From Parolsenella catena (GTDB lineage Bacteria > Actinomycetota > Coriobacteriia > Coriobacteriales > Atopobiaceae), in the NCBI RefSeq assembly GCF_003966955.1, contig NZ_AP019367.1, forward strand, positions 1,612,001 to 1,676,000: a stretch of 64,000 bases of DNA. Reading direction: 5' to 3'. The notes beneath the pieces are model-generated. The model was not told the origin of the DNA, made no database searches, and worked only from the letters and a program-made list of their open reading frames with translations. Position numbers and translations under genes: made by a program. Below, piece after piece: positions 9,781 to 20,049 of this stretch. The number at the start of each line of letters is the position of its first letter. Within the stretch, counting starts at the first letter, position 1.

Positions 9781-10162
9781 GTGCTTTCCTTCTCTAAGCA
9801 GGGGTCGATGGTGCTGTTGCGAAGGTCGATTGTCTGCATCACCTGCTTTACGTTTTTATTTTAGCGTGCGGATGATACATCCGCCAAACGATGCGAGCAG
9901 CGTGGCAGATGGACTCGCGGGGTTACTTTACGACTACGGGGACACCGACGGGTTCGGACGGGTCTAACAGGTGCACCGCAGGACCATCGTGCCGGCGATG
10001 CCGGATCCCCCATCGAGCACGCGACGGGCGGTGGTGCGTGAGAAGGTTCTTCTCCTCGCTCTTCCGTATGAGTTGCGGGCTCGAGCGTTCTTCTCTCCAT
10101 ACGAAAGCGCGTCGTGTGTTTCCGCACGACGCGTCGCCATCGTTGTCCTTGTCGGCCAGCCT
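9781..10162. other. Intergenic stretch without a recognisable gene
   Basis: About 380 bp lie between the abiH start and the small reverse-strand ORF. Several overlapping ORFs exist on both strands, but none has a ribosome-binding site, a consistent composition or a recognisable motif. It may hold the abiH promoter and decayed sequence. Confidence 0.4.
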
Positions 10163-10474
10163 CTATGCGGCGAGCGGCACGACCTTTTCGTCTCGGGTAT
10201 ACGGGATACCCCAGAGCGTGAGGGTATCCTCGAAGTCGGTTATCAAGCAGTCGTCGGCGTGGCCCTCCACATTGTCTGCCGCGTCTGCGAGCGAGTAGTC
10301 GTCAGTCGGCTCGAACGTGACGGTCGTCTCGCGCTCGGTGGCGTCGAACATCATCTCTGTGAGGACGCCCTTGCTTGCCTCGCGCACGAAGGCATTTCCC
10401 TCGGGCGTGACACCCCACGAAAGGGCTCTGTTTTCGGTTCCGCTTTATCTCACCACGGTCTTCTCGTCTGCCAT
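10163..10474 (-). pseudogene. Small acidic hypothetical protein with an early in-frame TAA
   Basis: An ATG at 10474 opens MADEKTVVR, then a TAA, and the same frame continues through SGTENRALSWGVTPEGNAF to VVPLAA at 10163. The downstream part alone can start at a GTG at 10387 and gives 74 aa. It is acidic and matches no family I recognise. It is divergent from the methylase-specificity fusion and its start abuts one of three GGTTA-N4-TAACC sites. That is the usual position of a small regulator or antitoxin for the neighbouring system. The early stop may be real decay. Function unknown. Confidence 0.45.
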
Positions 10475-10477
10475 TAT

Positions 10478-10560
10478 GGTTTCTTCTAACCAAAGACTGT
10501 GCTTGACTCTTTCTGAGGATATGGTTATCGTTAACCACAGAAGTACGGTTAACTATAACC
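10478..10560. promoter_or_regulatory. Three GGTTA-N4-TAACC operator-like palindromes in a divergent promoter
   Basis: Sites are at 10478-10491 (GGTTTCTTCTAACC, one mismatch), 10523-10536 (GGTTATCGTTAACC) and 10547-10560 (GGTTAACTATAACC). The last two are also inverted copies of one another (13 of 14 bp) around a 10-bp spacer. A promoter candidate, TTGACT (10503-10508), 17 bp, TATCGT (10526-10531), has its -10 inside the middle site. The last site ends directly against the AGGAGG ribosome-binding site of the next gene. A bound protein would block both transcription and translation start. Confidence 0.65.
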
Positions 10561-10571
10561 AGGAGGCAACA

Positions 10572-12308
10572 TTGTCATTCTCACCTGAGCAGACCAGCCG
10601 TATCATGATTGCAAAGGACCTCGACCACATAGAGCCCTCGAGCGGCATGGGCGTGGACGCCAACCTCGCGGCATACGCCGCCTTCCTCCTGATAGAGAAG
10701 GGCCTTGACCGCCACGACATCGACCACGAGCAGTACCTCTCGGTCGTAGGCGACCACCAGCTCGACCCAATCCTGCGAGACCGCTTCGTAACTGATTCCG
10801 ACGGGTCCTTCGAGAGCGCCGCCTTGCGCCTCTGCTCAAGCTCCTACACTACTGACGAGCTGCGCGACTTCGTGCTCCACTATAACGTGGATGAGGACAG
10901 GAACTTCGGACTGCGGAGGGAACTCACGACCCCCGAGCCCATTCGCACCCTCGCGCTCGCCGTCCTCGATTGCCACGACGGCGAGCGCCTCTACGACGCG
11001 TGCTGCGGCGCCGGGTCCTTTCTCGTCGACGCCATCGAGAGGACTCCCGACATCAGGACCTACGGCGTCGATGTAAGCAAGGACGCGGCATGCCTGGCTG
11101 TCGCGCGCATGAGCCTGCTCCCGGGAGACCGCCCCATCGCCTTCGGCGACGTGTTCCACAGACCCGCCCTCGGCACCTACGACAAGGTCTTCATCAACCC
11201 GCCCTTCGGCATGAAGCTACCCTTCATGCGCAACCCCGGCGCCGACTACCTCGCCCCCTTCGTGGAAGAGTCCGACCCCATGGGACGTCCCGCTTCCGCT
11301 GACTGGGTGTTCGCCCGGCTCGCATACGACTCCCTCGCCGAGGGCGGCACCGCCGTGGCCATCGTCACCAACGGCGCCCTCGGTAACGGCGGCGACCAGC
11401 GGGCGCGGCGCTACTTCGTCGAGAACGGGATGCTCCGCGCCGTCGTGGCGCTCCCGACCAGGCTCTTCCGCTCGACCGCCCTCGGCTGCGCGCTCCTCGT
11501 GCTCGGCCGCAACGACGGGCCTGTCCGCATGGTGGACGCCTCCGACCTCGCCGACGAGGGCCGGCGCTGGAACTCGCTCTCCGACGAGGCCGTTTCTGAG
11601 ATTGTGGGCCGCATCGGCGCCGGCGGTCCTATGAGCCGCCTCGCCGAGCGCGCCGACATTGCCTCGCGCGGCTACAGCCTCTACGCGAGCCGCTACCTCG
11701 GCCAGGCGCCCGACCTCGTGAACCCCAGGCCTCTCGGCGACCTCACGCTCGCCATCGAGCGCGGGGCGGGCTTCAGCGCGAGGGAGCTCGACACGCTCAC
11801 GACCGAGGAGGACACGGGGCTCTTCTACGTGCGGCTCTCGGATATCGAGGACGGCGCAATCTCGGACGACCTGCCGAACCTCACCAGCCTCAACGATAAG
11901 ACCGAGAGGCAGTGGCTGCGCACCGGCGACCTCGTGATCTCCAAGAACGGGGCCCCCTTCAAGGTGGCCGTGGCGGACGTCCCCGAGGGCAGGACCATCC
12001 TCGCCAACGGCAACCTCTACGTCATCAGGCTCGACACGGAGCTCGTCGACCCCTACTTCGTGGCGGCGTTCCTCGCGAGCGAGGACGGCAAGCGGAGCCT
12101 GGAGCAGATGGTCGTGGGGACGACCATCCCCAACCTGCCACTTCGGAACCTCAGGCAGATACAGATACCCGTGCCGCCGGCCGACGTGCAGCGCAGGGCC
12201 GCCGAGGGGTACCGTGCCCGCCTCGACGAGATCTCCGTCCTGAAGATACGCATCCGCAAGGCCCGGGAGGCTGCGGCCGGCGCCTACGACGAGGCGGTGG
12301 GGCGTTGA
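10572..12308 (+). CDS. N6-adenine DNA methylase fused to a type I specificity half (M-S fusion)
   Basis: The start is a TTG at 10572, five bases behind a perfect AGGAGG; 578 aa. Residues of about 1-350 are an HsdM-like SAM-dependent adenine methylase, with motif I YDACCGAGSFL (142-152) and the catalytic NPPF (209-212). From about residue 385 the protein becomes an HsdS-like target-recognition module with a C-terminal helix (TGDLVISKNGAPFK, GTTIPNLPLRNLRQIQIPVP, then a coiled coil). It has only one recognition domain, so a dimer would be expected to read a symmetric or bipartite site. The next gene overlaps its stop. A restriction subunit is not part of this unit, although a type I set follows. 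It could be a solitary methylase, a BREX-like or an unexplored defence component. Confidence 0.8.
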   Translation: MSFSPEQTSRIMIAKDLDHIEPSSGMGVDANLAAYAAFLLIEKGLDRHDIDHEQYLSVVGDHQLDPILRDRFVTDSDGSFESAALRLCSSSYTTDELRDFVLHYNVDEDRNFGLRRELTTPEPIRTLALAVLDCHDGERLYDACCGAGSFLVDAIERTPDIRTYGVDVSKDAACLAVARMSLLPGDRPIAFGDVFHRPALGTYDKVFINPPFGMKLPFMRNPGADYLAPFVEESDPMGRPASADWVFARLAYDSLAEGGTAVAIVTNGALGNGGDQRARRYFVENGMLRAVVALPTRLFRSTALGCALLVLGRNDGPVRMVDASDLADEGRRWNSLSDEAVSEIVGRIGAGGPMSRLAERADIASRGYSLYASRYLGQAPDLVNPRPLGDLTLAIERGAGFSARELDTLTTEEDTGLFYVRLSDIEDGAISDDLPNLTSLNDKTERQWLRTGDLVISKNGAPFKVAVADVPEGRTILANGNLYVIRLDTELVDPYFVAAFLASEDGKRSLEQMVVGTTIPNLPLRNLRQIQIPVPPADVQRRAAEGYRARLDEISVLKIRIRKAREAAAGAYDEAVGR

Positions 12309-12832
12309 CGCCCCTCTCCGCCGCCGAGCTCGACGACCTGGGGCAGACCGTGGGAGAGCGTCTGGAAGACGGCCTCCTGCCGGCCCTCACCATGGCGAAC
12401 CGGACCGGCGAGCTCGATGAGCTACTGCGCCTCCTGGGGATGTCCGGCCTCCTGGGCGACGACGGGCGGGCCGAGGTCCGCCCCACCAAGGTCCTCGTTA
12501 TCGGCTGCAGCATGACGAGCGAGGGGAAGCTCCGGAGCATCGCGAGAAGGCGCGGCATCTCCTCCAACGATCTAGAATGCGCACTCGACTACGACGAGCT
12601 GAAGCACTTCAACTTCGCGAAGCTGCGCAGCTCCTACGTCTACCGGGCCGTTCTCGTGGGGCCTATGCCGCACAGCACGCCCGGCAAGCTGGGCGCATCC
12701 AGCGCCGTCACGGAGATGGAAGCGCACCCAGAGACGTACCCGCCCGTCATAAGGGTCGAGGACTCCAACAGGCTGAAGATAACGAACAACAGCTTCGCGC
12801 GGGCGCTGGACGCGCTGAACGCCACCTATTGA
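12305..12832 (+). CDS. Conserved hypothetical partner of the methylase fusion
   Basis: A TTG at 12305 overlaps the preceding stop codon, so the two genes are translationally coupled; 175 aa. The N-terminal third is helical and acidic. The rest has an alternating beta-alpha pattern: KVLVIGCSMTSEGKLRSI, FAKLRSSYVYRAVLVGPMPH, then YPPVIRVEDSN and a final helix. This suggests a small Rossmann-like or NYN-like fold with a conserved VIGCS loop and a GPMPHS loop. I recognise no named family or catalytic residue set. The tight coupling implies it works with the methylase, perhaps as a sensor or effector. Confidence 0.7.
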   Translation: MTPLSAAELDDLGQTVGERLEDGLLPALTMANRTGELDELLRLLGMSGLLGDDGRAEVRPTKVLVIGCSMTSEGKLRSIARRRGISSNDLECALDYDELKHFNFAKLRSSYVYRAVLVGPMPHSTPGKLGASSAVTEMEAHPETYPPVIRVEDSNRLKITNNSFARALDALNATY

Positions 12833-12877
12833 GGTCTTAGAATATAAACCATGGCATCGATGAAAGGCTAAACCGAA

Positions 12878-14680
12878 TTGGCTAACGAAAGAGAGCTCCA
12901 AGCCACGACCACAAAACAGGCCACCGAGAAGGCAGCACTCGTATGGAGCATCGCCGACACCCTGCGCGGGCTCTATAAGCCCGTCGAGTACGGACGCGTG
13001 ATCCTGCCCATGACCATCGTAAAGCGCTTCCACGACTGCCTGTTGCCCGCGCACGAGAGGGTGCTCGAGACCGCCAAAAGGACTGCAGGGCTCGACGTAC
13101 GCGACGGATTCCTGCGCCGCGCCTCGGGCTACGACTTCTACAACACGTCCTCCTTCACGTGGGAGACCCTGCTGGCCGACCCAGCAGGCATAGAAGAAAA
13201 CTTCACGGACTACCTTCAGGGCTTTTCCGAGAACGTGCAGGACATCCTCTTCCAGTCCGGCATGAAATTCGACAACGAGATCCGCACGATGGCCGACAGC
13301 GGCGTGCTGTACCAGGTCGTCAAGGACTTCGGCGGCAGTAAGGGCGACTTCGGTCCAGACAAGATAACCGAGGTCGAAATGGGTGGTATTTTTGAAAACC
13401 TCGTGAGCCGCTTCTCCGAGACCGACGAGGCCGGAGAACACTTCACCAGCCGCGACATCGTCTACCTCATGACCGACCTCGTCATCGCCGCCGACCCGCG
13501 CGTGTTCGAGGGCGACCACATCCGCCGACTCGTGTACGACGGCTCCATGGGCACCTCGCAGATGCTCAGCTGCATGCGCGAGCGGCTTCTCGCACTCGAC
13601 TCCGAGGCAGACGTGCAGACCTTCGGGCAGGAGCTCAACCCGTTCACCTTCGCCATCGCCAAGGCCTCGGCGCTCATCCGCGGCGAGGACGCCGACAACA
13701 TGCGACGCGGCAACACCTACGACAACGACCAGTTCCCCGACTACGAGTTCGACTACGTGATTCAGAACCCGCCCTTTGGCATCTCGTTCGCAGCACAACA
13801 GGCTGCCATCAAGGCCGAGCACGCCAAGGGCAACGAGGGACGCTTCCCCTGCGAGCTTCCCGCCGTAGGTGACGGGCAGACGCTCTTCGCCCTGAACGGC
13901 CTCGCCAAGCTCAAGGACGAGGGCATTATGGCCATCGTCCAGGACGCCTCCCCGCTCTACAAGGGCAAGCCTGGAAAGGGCGAGGACGATTACCGACGCT
14001 ACATCCTGGGGAACGACTGGCTCGACGCCATCGTGCAGCTCTCGACGGACTCCTTCGTAAACACGGGCATCGCCACCTACATCTGGCTCTTCGACAAGGA
14101 CAAGCCCGAAAGCCACAGGGGCAAGGTGCTCCTCGTGGACGCCAGCAACGCCTTCGTCAAGCGCCGCAAGGGCATCGGCAACAAGAAGAACGACATCACC
14201 AGGACGTGCCGCGACCTCATCGTAAAGGCCTTCGGCAACTGGGCCGACGGTACCTGCGAGGGCACGGCCGAGGACGGCTCCACCGTGAGCGTGGAAGCAA
14301 AGCTCTTCGACTCGACGGAGTTTGGCTTTGACCGCATTACCGTGTACACGCCCGAACGCGACAAGAACGGCGATGTCGTCCGAGACCGAAAGGGCAAGCC
14401 CGTCGCCAAGACAGACGAGGGAGGCAAGAAGATTGCCGACACCGAGGATGTGCCCCTGGGCGAGGACATCGACGCTTACATGGCGCGCGAAGTCGAGCCT
14501 TACAACCCTGGCGCCTGGTACGACAAGAAGAAGGTCCAGCGTGGCTACACCATCCCGTTCACGCGGGCGTTCTACAACTACAAGGAGCTGGAACCCGCCG
14601 AAGAAATCGCCAAGCGCATCGTCGAGCACGAGAAGACACTCGAAGCCAGCCTTGAAGCGCTGTTTGGTGAGGGGCGATAA
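12878..14680 (+). CDS. hsdM: Type I restriction-modification methylase subunit
   Basis: The start is a TTG at 12878; 600 aa. The N-terminal helical domain (residues 1-170) precedes the SAM-binding fold. Motif I is the variant VYDGSMGTSQML (219-230), and the catalytic motif NPPFG is at 297-301. FTSRDIVYLMTDLV (189-202) is the family signature just before the methylase core. The C-terminal part (YNPGAWYDKKKVQRGYTIPFTRAFY) is typical of the longer HsdM group. hsdS begins two bases after its stop and hsdR follows, giving an M-S-R operon. It methylates adenine at the site chosen by HsdS. Confidence 0.92.
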   Translation: MANERELQATTTKQATEKAALVWSIADTLRGLYKPVEYGRVILPMTIVKRFHDCLLPAHERVLETAKRTAGLDVRDGFLRRASGYDFYNTSSFTWETLLADPAGIEENFTDYLQGFSENVQDILFQSGMKFDNEIRTMADSGVLYQVVKDFGGSKGDFGPDKITEVEMGGIFENLVSRFSETDEAGEHFTSRDIVYLMTDLVIAADPRVFEGDHIRRLVYDGSMGTSQMLSCMRERLLALDSEADVQTFGQELNPFTFAIAKASALIRGEDADNMRRGNTYDNDQFPDYEFDYVIQNPPFGISFAAQQAAIKAEHAKGNEGRFPCELPAVGDGQTLFALNGLAKLKDEGIMAIVQDASPLYKGKPGKGEDDYRRYILGNDWLDAIVQLSTDSFVNTGIATYIWLFDKDKPESHRGKVLLVDASNAFVKRRKGIGNKKNDITRTCRDLIVKAFGNWADGTCEGTAEDGSTVSVEAKLFDSTEFGFDRITVYTPERDKNGDVVRDRKGKPVAKTDEGGKKIADTEDVPLGEDIDAYMAREVEPYNPGAWYDKKKVQRGYTIPFTRAFYNYKELEPAEEIAKRIVEHEKTLEASLEALFGEGR

Positions 14681-14682
14681 AC

Positions 14683-15945
14683 GTGGCACGAGAGATGAAG
14701 GATAGCGGTTTGCCATATATTGGGGTGATTCCTACCCAATGGAATCTATTCCGGCTTAAGGCTTTTTTCACCCCATACGCAATAACAAACAAACCCGATG
14801 CCAGGGTCTTATCGCTTTATCGTGATTATGGCGTGATACCCAAGGACAGCCGTGACGACAATCACATTGTCACCTCACTTGACACATCAAAGTACAAGTA
14901 TGTGAACAGAGGTGACTTTGTAATCAACAAAATGAAGGCCTGGCAAGGCTCTATGGCCTTGTCTGGTTACGACGGCATCGTTAGCCCTGCTTACCACGTT
15001 TTTAAGTTCAGGTCGGAAGGGCTCTGGCCTCGGTATGCTCATTATCTTCTTCGTTGCAGCTCGCTCTCTGATCTCTGGAGGGGACTTTCAACCGGGCTTC
15101 GTGTTGGGCAATGGGACTTGCACGTAGATGACTTCTTAAACACCTATATTCCTTTGCCGCCACTTAATGAGCAGCGACGCATTGCCGACTATCTCGATGC
15201 CAAGTGCACTGAGATTGACGGAGCTATCAAATCTGCCGAAAGTTCGATTTCTGATTACAAGGCATATCGCAATGCCCTTGTTTATCAAACAGTAATGCAT
15301 GGTATGAGCTCTCATAGCCAGTCAGTAAAAGAAAGCGGCGTTTCCTATATCGGGACCATCCCCCAAAACTGGTCGTGCGTGCCTATAAAGTTGCGATTCG
15401 AAATAGTGAAAAGAATTGCCGGCGGAGGCGGATTCAAGGTTCTTTCAATTACGCAGAAAGGTTTGAAGCCAAAGGACTTCAGCACTGGCAAAGGGCAGTT
15501 TGCTAGAAGTTATGACAACTATCAAATAGTCGAACCCGGTGACTTTGCCATGAATCACATGGATCTCGTTACAGGATGGGTTGATTTATCGAGTCAACTT
15601 GGAGTGACGAGTCCTGATTACCGGGTGTTCAAAGCGCGCGACGAATCTATGGAAAAGCGCTATTACCTGTACGTCTTTCAATCCTACTATTCAGCGCTGA
15701 TTTTCTATGGATTCGGGAAGGGCATCTCTGGCAAGGGACGTTGGCGTCTGCCAGCCCCCGCCTTCTACTCGACTATGATCCCGGTACCTCCGCTTAACGA
15801 GCAGCATGTTATAGCAGACTATCTTGACGCTAAGTGTTCAATAACTGATGAAGCTATTACAAGTAAGCAATCCATCATTGACGACCTCAAAGCCTACAAG
15901 CAATCGCTCATCTACGAAGTAGTCACCGGAAAGAAGGAGGTGTAG
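14683..15945 (+). CDS. hsdS: Type I restriction-modification specificity subunit
   Basis: The start is a GTG at 14683; 420 aa. Two target-recognition domains each begin with a related opening (SGLPYIGVIPTQW and SGVSYIGTIPQNW) and end with the same spacer helix signature (PLPPLNEQRRIADYLDAKC and PVPPLNEQHVIADYLDAKC). The spacers are followed by coiled coils. This internal duplication is the hallmark of HsdS and sets a bipartite asymmetric recognition site. The recognition domains are clearly lower in GC than hsdM and hsdR, as expected from frequent TRD exchange by recombination. The gene is intact. Confidence 0.92.
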   Translation: MAREMKDSGLPYIGVIPTQWNLFRLKAFFTPYAITNKPDARVLSLYRDYGVIPKDSRDDNHIVTSLDTSKYKYVNRGDFVINKMKAWQGSMALSGYDGIVSPAYHVFKFRSEGLWPRYAHYLLRCSSLSDLWRGLSTGLRVGQWDLHVDDFLNTYIPLPPLNEQRRIADYLDAKCTEIDGAIKSAESSISDYKAYRNALVYQTVMHGMSSHSQSVKESGVSYIGTIPQNWSCVPIKLRFEIVKRIAGGGGFKVLSITQKGLKPKDFSTGKGQFARSYDNYQIVEPGDFAMNHMDLVTGWVDLSSQLGVTSPDYRVFKARDESMEKRYYLYVFQSYYSALIFYGFGKGISGKGRWRLPAPAFYSTMIPVPPLNEQHVIADYLDAKCSITDEAITSKQSIIDDLKAYKQSLIYEVVTGKKEV

Positions 15946-15949
15946 CCCC

Positions 15950-18900
15950 ATGGCGACCGATACAAAAGAACGCAACTTCGAGGAGGACATCGAAGAATAT
16001 CTCACTTCAGAGGAGGGAGGTTGGCTCAAGGCCACCGACAAGCAATCCTTTACCTACATCGAGGACGGCTCCTATCAAACCTGGGACAACCACGGTTACT
16101 CCGACCTTCCCGGCCATGGCGTGGACATCATGACCCTCGTGGACTACGTCCAGACCACGCAGCCAAAGACATGGGGCCTATTCGAGAAGCGCTGCAAGAC
16201 GGCCGACCCCACCCGGATGTTCTTCAAGGCCTTCCAGGACGCGGTGAGCCACGATGGCATCCTTCACGTGCTGAAGCATGGGTTCAAGCACCGTGGGCTC
16301 AAGTTCAAGGTCGCCGCATTTCGCCCCGAGTCGGGGCTCAACCCCAAGACCGAGAGACTCTACCGGAAGAACTGCCTGCGCTGCATCCGCCAGTTCCACT
16401 ACTCGGCCACCGACACGCGCAACACCGTGGACGTGGTGCTCGACGTGAACGGCATCCCGCTCGTCGCCCTGGAGCTCAAGGACCAGTTCACGGGACAGAC
16501 CCACGAGGACGCCATCCGTCAATGGAAACTCGACCGCGACCCGCGCGAGGAGGCTTTCCGCTTCGACTCGCGCATCGTGGCGTTCTTCGCCGTGGATCTC
16601 TCGCAGGCGTGGCTGGCGACCGAGCTCAGGGGTGAGGACACCTACTTCCTGCCGTTCAACCAGGGCTCGAACGGACCCGGTGTCGACGGCGGCAGGGGAA
16701 CCCGCCAAACCCCGACGGCTATCAGACGAGCTACCTCTGGGAGGATGTGCTTCAGGCCGACTCCCTGCTCGACATCCTCAACCGCTACGAGCATGTGGAG
16801 GAGAAGCAGGAGACATTTATCGACGCGGATGGACAGGAGCAGGTAAAGACAGTTCGGCACATTATCTTCCCGCGCTACCACCAACTCGACGTGGTGCGCA
16901 AGATCACGCGTGACGTATGTGCCAAGGGGCCGGGGCACAGCTACCTCGTGCAGCACAGCGCGGGTTCTGGCAAGTCGAACTCCATCGCGTGGTGTGCCTA
17001 CCAGCTCTCCACCATGTTCGACGAGAGTAACAAGCCCATGTTCGACTCCGTGGTTATCGTGACCGACCGCACGGTGCTCGACCGACAGCTCCAAGAGACC
17101 ATCAGCGGGCTCGACCACCAGCAGGGGCAGATTACCGTCATCGACGACAAGTGCACCTCCAAGGACCTGCGCGACGCACTCAACGACGGAGCCAAGCTCA
17201 TCGTATCCACCCTGCAGAAGTACTCGATGATCTACGAGGAGGTGCATTCGATCGGCAAGAGGTTCTGCGTCATCGTGGACGAGGCCCACAGCTCTCAGAC
17301 CGGCAGCCACGCCATACATCTCAAGCAGGCCCTGGCGGACACCGAGGAGGCGCTCAAGGAGTTCGCCGACTACGAGGAGCAGTGGGAGGACGCGAGCGAC
17401 TACGAGCGCGACGGGATGCTGCGCCAGATGGCCGCGCAGGGCAGGCACGACAACATAACCTTCCTCGCCTTCACGGCCACGCCCAAGAAGCAGACGCTCG
17501 AGCTCTTCGGGGAGGAGATGCCGGACGGCTCGTACGTGCCCTTTCACGTGTACAGCATGCGGCAAGCCATAGAGGAGGGGTTCATCCTGGACCCACTCGC
17601 CAACTACGTGGCCTACGAGGAGGCAGTGCGGCTGGCGAAGTCCATCCCCGACGACCCCGACGTGCCAAGCTCGCCCACGCTCAAGCTGCTGCGCAAGTAT
17701 ACCGAGCTCCACCCCTACGCCATCGGACAGAAGGCCCGCGTCATCGTGGAGGCCTACCGCGAGATAACCAGCAGGAAGATTGGCGGGCGCGGGAAAATGA
17801 TGGTGGTCACCGGCTCGCGGCTCGCCGCCGTGCGCTACCAGCACGCCATCAAGAGCTACATAGAGTCGCAGGGCTACGGCGGCATCGAGGTGCTCGTGGC
17901 CTTCTCGGGCGCGCTGCAAGACCTGGCAGACGGCGCTGAAGGCCCCGAGTACACCGAGCCCGGCATGAACATAGGCCATGACGGCCAGCACGTGAAGGAG
18001 TCGCAGACCAAGAAGGAGTTCCACAACTGGGGCGCCATCCTCGTGGTCGCCGAGAAGTACCAGACGGGCTTCGACGAGCCTCTGCTCCACACTCTTGTCA
18101 TCGACAAGCGGCTGCGCGACGTGAAGGCGGTGCAGACGATCTGCCGCATCGACCGCACATGCCGGGGCAAGACGGACACGCTCGTCATCGACTTCGCCAA
18201 CACGCGCGACAACATCCTCAAGGCTTTCCAACCCTACTACACCGAGACCGACCTCGCCGAGCCCATCGACACCGACAGGATCTACGGCCTTTTGCGCGAG
18301 ATCCACGGTTACCACGTGTACACGGCGGAGGACGCCGACGCAGTCGCGTCGCTCGAGTTCGGCAAGGACCGCAAGAACGTACAGGGCAGAATCAAGTCTC
18401 TGCTCACCCCCTGCGCCAAGCGCTACAACGAGCTTTCCGAGGAGGACCGTTACCAGTTCCGGCGCAAGGTCCGCAGCTTCATCAAGTGGTACGGCTACGT
18501 GACGCAGATCGTCCGCATGTTCGACCGCGATATGCACAAGGACTATGTGCTGCTCTCGTACCTCTCGCACCTGCTAACGGCCGACAAGATCAACGTGGAC
18601 GCCATCGACGACAAGGTGCAGATGGATTACTACAAGCTCAACGAGACCTACCGCGGAGCCATCGAGCTTGCCGACGAGAAGGGAAAGCTGGAACAGAACG
18701 ATAAGAGGGCCCAGAGCAAGCTTAACAAGCGTAAGGACCCGCTCTCCGAGCTCGTGGCCAAGATAAACGAGGAGTACGCCGGCGACTTCACTGACGACGA
18801 CCGCGTGGTGGTGGACGCGCTGTACCGCCGTCTGTCCCAGAACGAGCGCGTGCGCGAGAGTCTCACGCACGACGGCGAGACCGTCTTCACCGACAGTACC

Positions 18901-19083
18901 TTCCCCAAGATCTTCGGCGACGAGGCCATGGACGCCTACATGGGAAGCCAGGACGCCTTCGCCTCCATATTCCAGGACAGGGAGAAGTACGAGGCCATCA
19001 TGAGGGCCATCGCCGAGATGCTGATTAGACAGGCACATCGTGGGTGGGACGAGGACGACGATTCTGATTCCGATGACGAGTAA
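15950..19083 (+). pseudogene. hsdR: Type I restriction endonuclease subunit, single-base frameshift
   Basis: The first frame (ATG 15950, GGAGGTGTAG upstream) encodes the nuclease domain with VVLDVNGIPLVALELK (PD-(D/E)xK type: Asp161/165, Glu175, Lys177). Near 16697, at GGCAGGGGAACCC, the frame is lost. The -1/+1 neighbour frame continues the protein (NPPNPDGYQTSYLWEDVLQ) and carries the translocase motor: Walker A AGSGKS, DEAH in VIVDEAHSSQ, FLAFTATP and the helicase C domain. Adding one G to the G4 run restores a protein of about 1,045 aa. If the frameshift is real the strain can methylate but not cut. An internal ATG at 16747 could express the motor alone, without nuclease. Confidence 0.88.
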
Positions 19084-19091
19084 GGAGACGG

Positions 19092-19811
19092 ATGCCAAAG
19101 AGCCAGATCATCATCGACGCCGTTAACGGTGACGTGCCCATCGAGAAGTCCCTCAAGAGGCTTCAGGTGCTTGCACATGATGTGCACAACGAGGAGCTTG
19201 AGAGGTGGGCGGAGAATGAGCTGACGGGATACCTGGGGACTGATGAAGTCCCAGATTACCGCAGGACGAAAAGCCTGAACATTACTAACTCAGGATTCAA
19301 TCTGATGGTTCAGGTCAATAACGTCCCACTTCCTGTCGGATGTTTAAGCAGCGACACGCTCGACGAGATTGCCGACGTTCGAATCAGAGAGGATATTCTT
19401 TCCGTCCAGAAGTTCTCCGAGACAGATCCTGGCGGATACCGTGACCTCTCGTTTCTTGCCGGCGAGGTGCTTGAGAAGTCCGGCGGCATACAATGCGTGA
19501 GTATTCGTCAGCTCATTCCCTCTTCCGCCTATGGCAAAGTCCTTGCAGAGGTAAACAACCGCATCATCAAGGCGCTGATGATGCTTGAGGATCAACACGG
19601 CAAGCTCGACAAGCTTGGTATTAGGGTAGATGCCTCAAAGGCAGCACAAGGCAATGCCGCCATCAATGAGACTCTTGGCCTCCCCGTTCAGATCGTCGAA
19701 AAGGAATCTTGGACTTCTAAGGTTGCATGGAACATCATTATCCCCATTATTACGGGCATCGTAGGCACCGTTTTGGGAGCATTGGCGACCATCTGTATGG
19801 GCTTGGGTTAA
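19092..19811 (+). CDS. AbiTii-domain protein with C-terminal membrane anchor
   Basis: The protein has 239 aa; its ATG at 19092 lies 8 bp after hsdR with AAGGAGACGG upstream. The N-terminal 100 residues (IDAVNGDVPIEKSLKRLQVL, AHDVHNEELERWAENELTGY, VPDYRR) match the AbiTii domain of abortive-infection proteins. The C-terminus ends in one predicted transmembrane helix with a GxxxG-type pattern (IIIPIITGIVGTVLGALATI). Its GC content is lower than that of hsdR. Its location at the end of a type I operon and the membrane anchor suggest a back-up suicide or membrane-damage defence. No direct activity can be read. Confidence 0.75.
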   Translation: MPKSQIIIDAVNGDVPIEKSLKRLQVLAHDVHNEELERWAENELTGYLGTDEVPDYRRTKSLNITNSGFNLMVQVNNVPLPVGCLSSDTLDEIADVRIREDILSVQKFSETDPGGYRDLSFLAGEVLEKSGGIQCVSIRQLIPSSAYGKVLAEVNNRIIKALMMLEDQHGKLDKLGIRVDASKAAQGNAAINETLGLPVQIVEKESWTSKVAWNIIIPIITGIVGTVLGALATICMGLG

Positions 19812-20049
19812 TGATGCCCGAACACTTGCAGCATCTTTGAAGACACAGATGGTGTGAATGCGATTTCTTCAGGAGATGCATCGAGGACGGCACCTTCGCG
19901 CACTGGACAAAGAGGCTTCGTGAGCTTTTGTAGGCCTCCTCGATGACGCGAGCCTTCCCTCCCGCCGCCTCCACGCATCACCCGTAGCGGGCGCGGGCCG
20001 CTCGGCCGCTTGCGCTCACCATGGGACGCGCCCCCAAGCAGAGTGCCCG

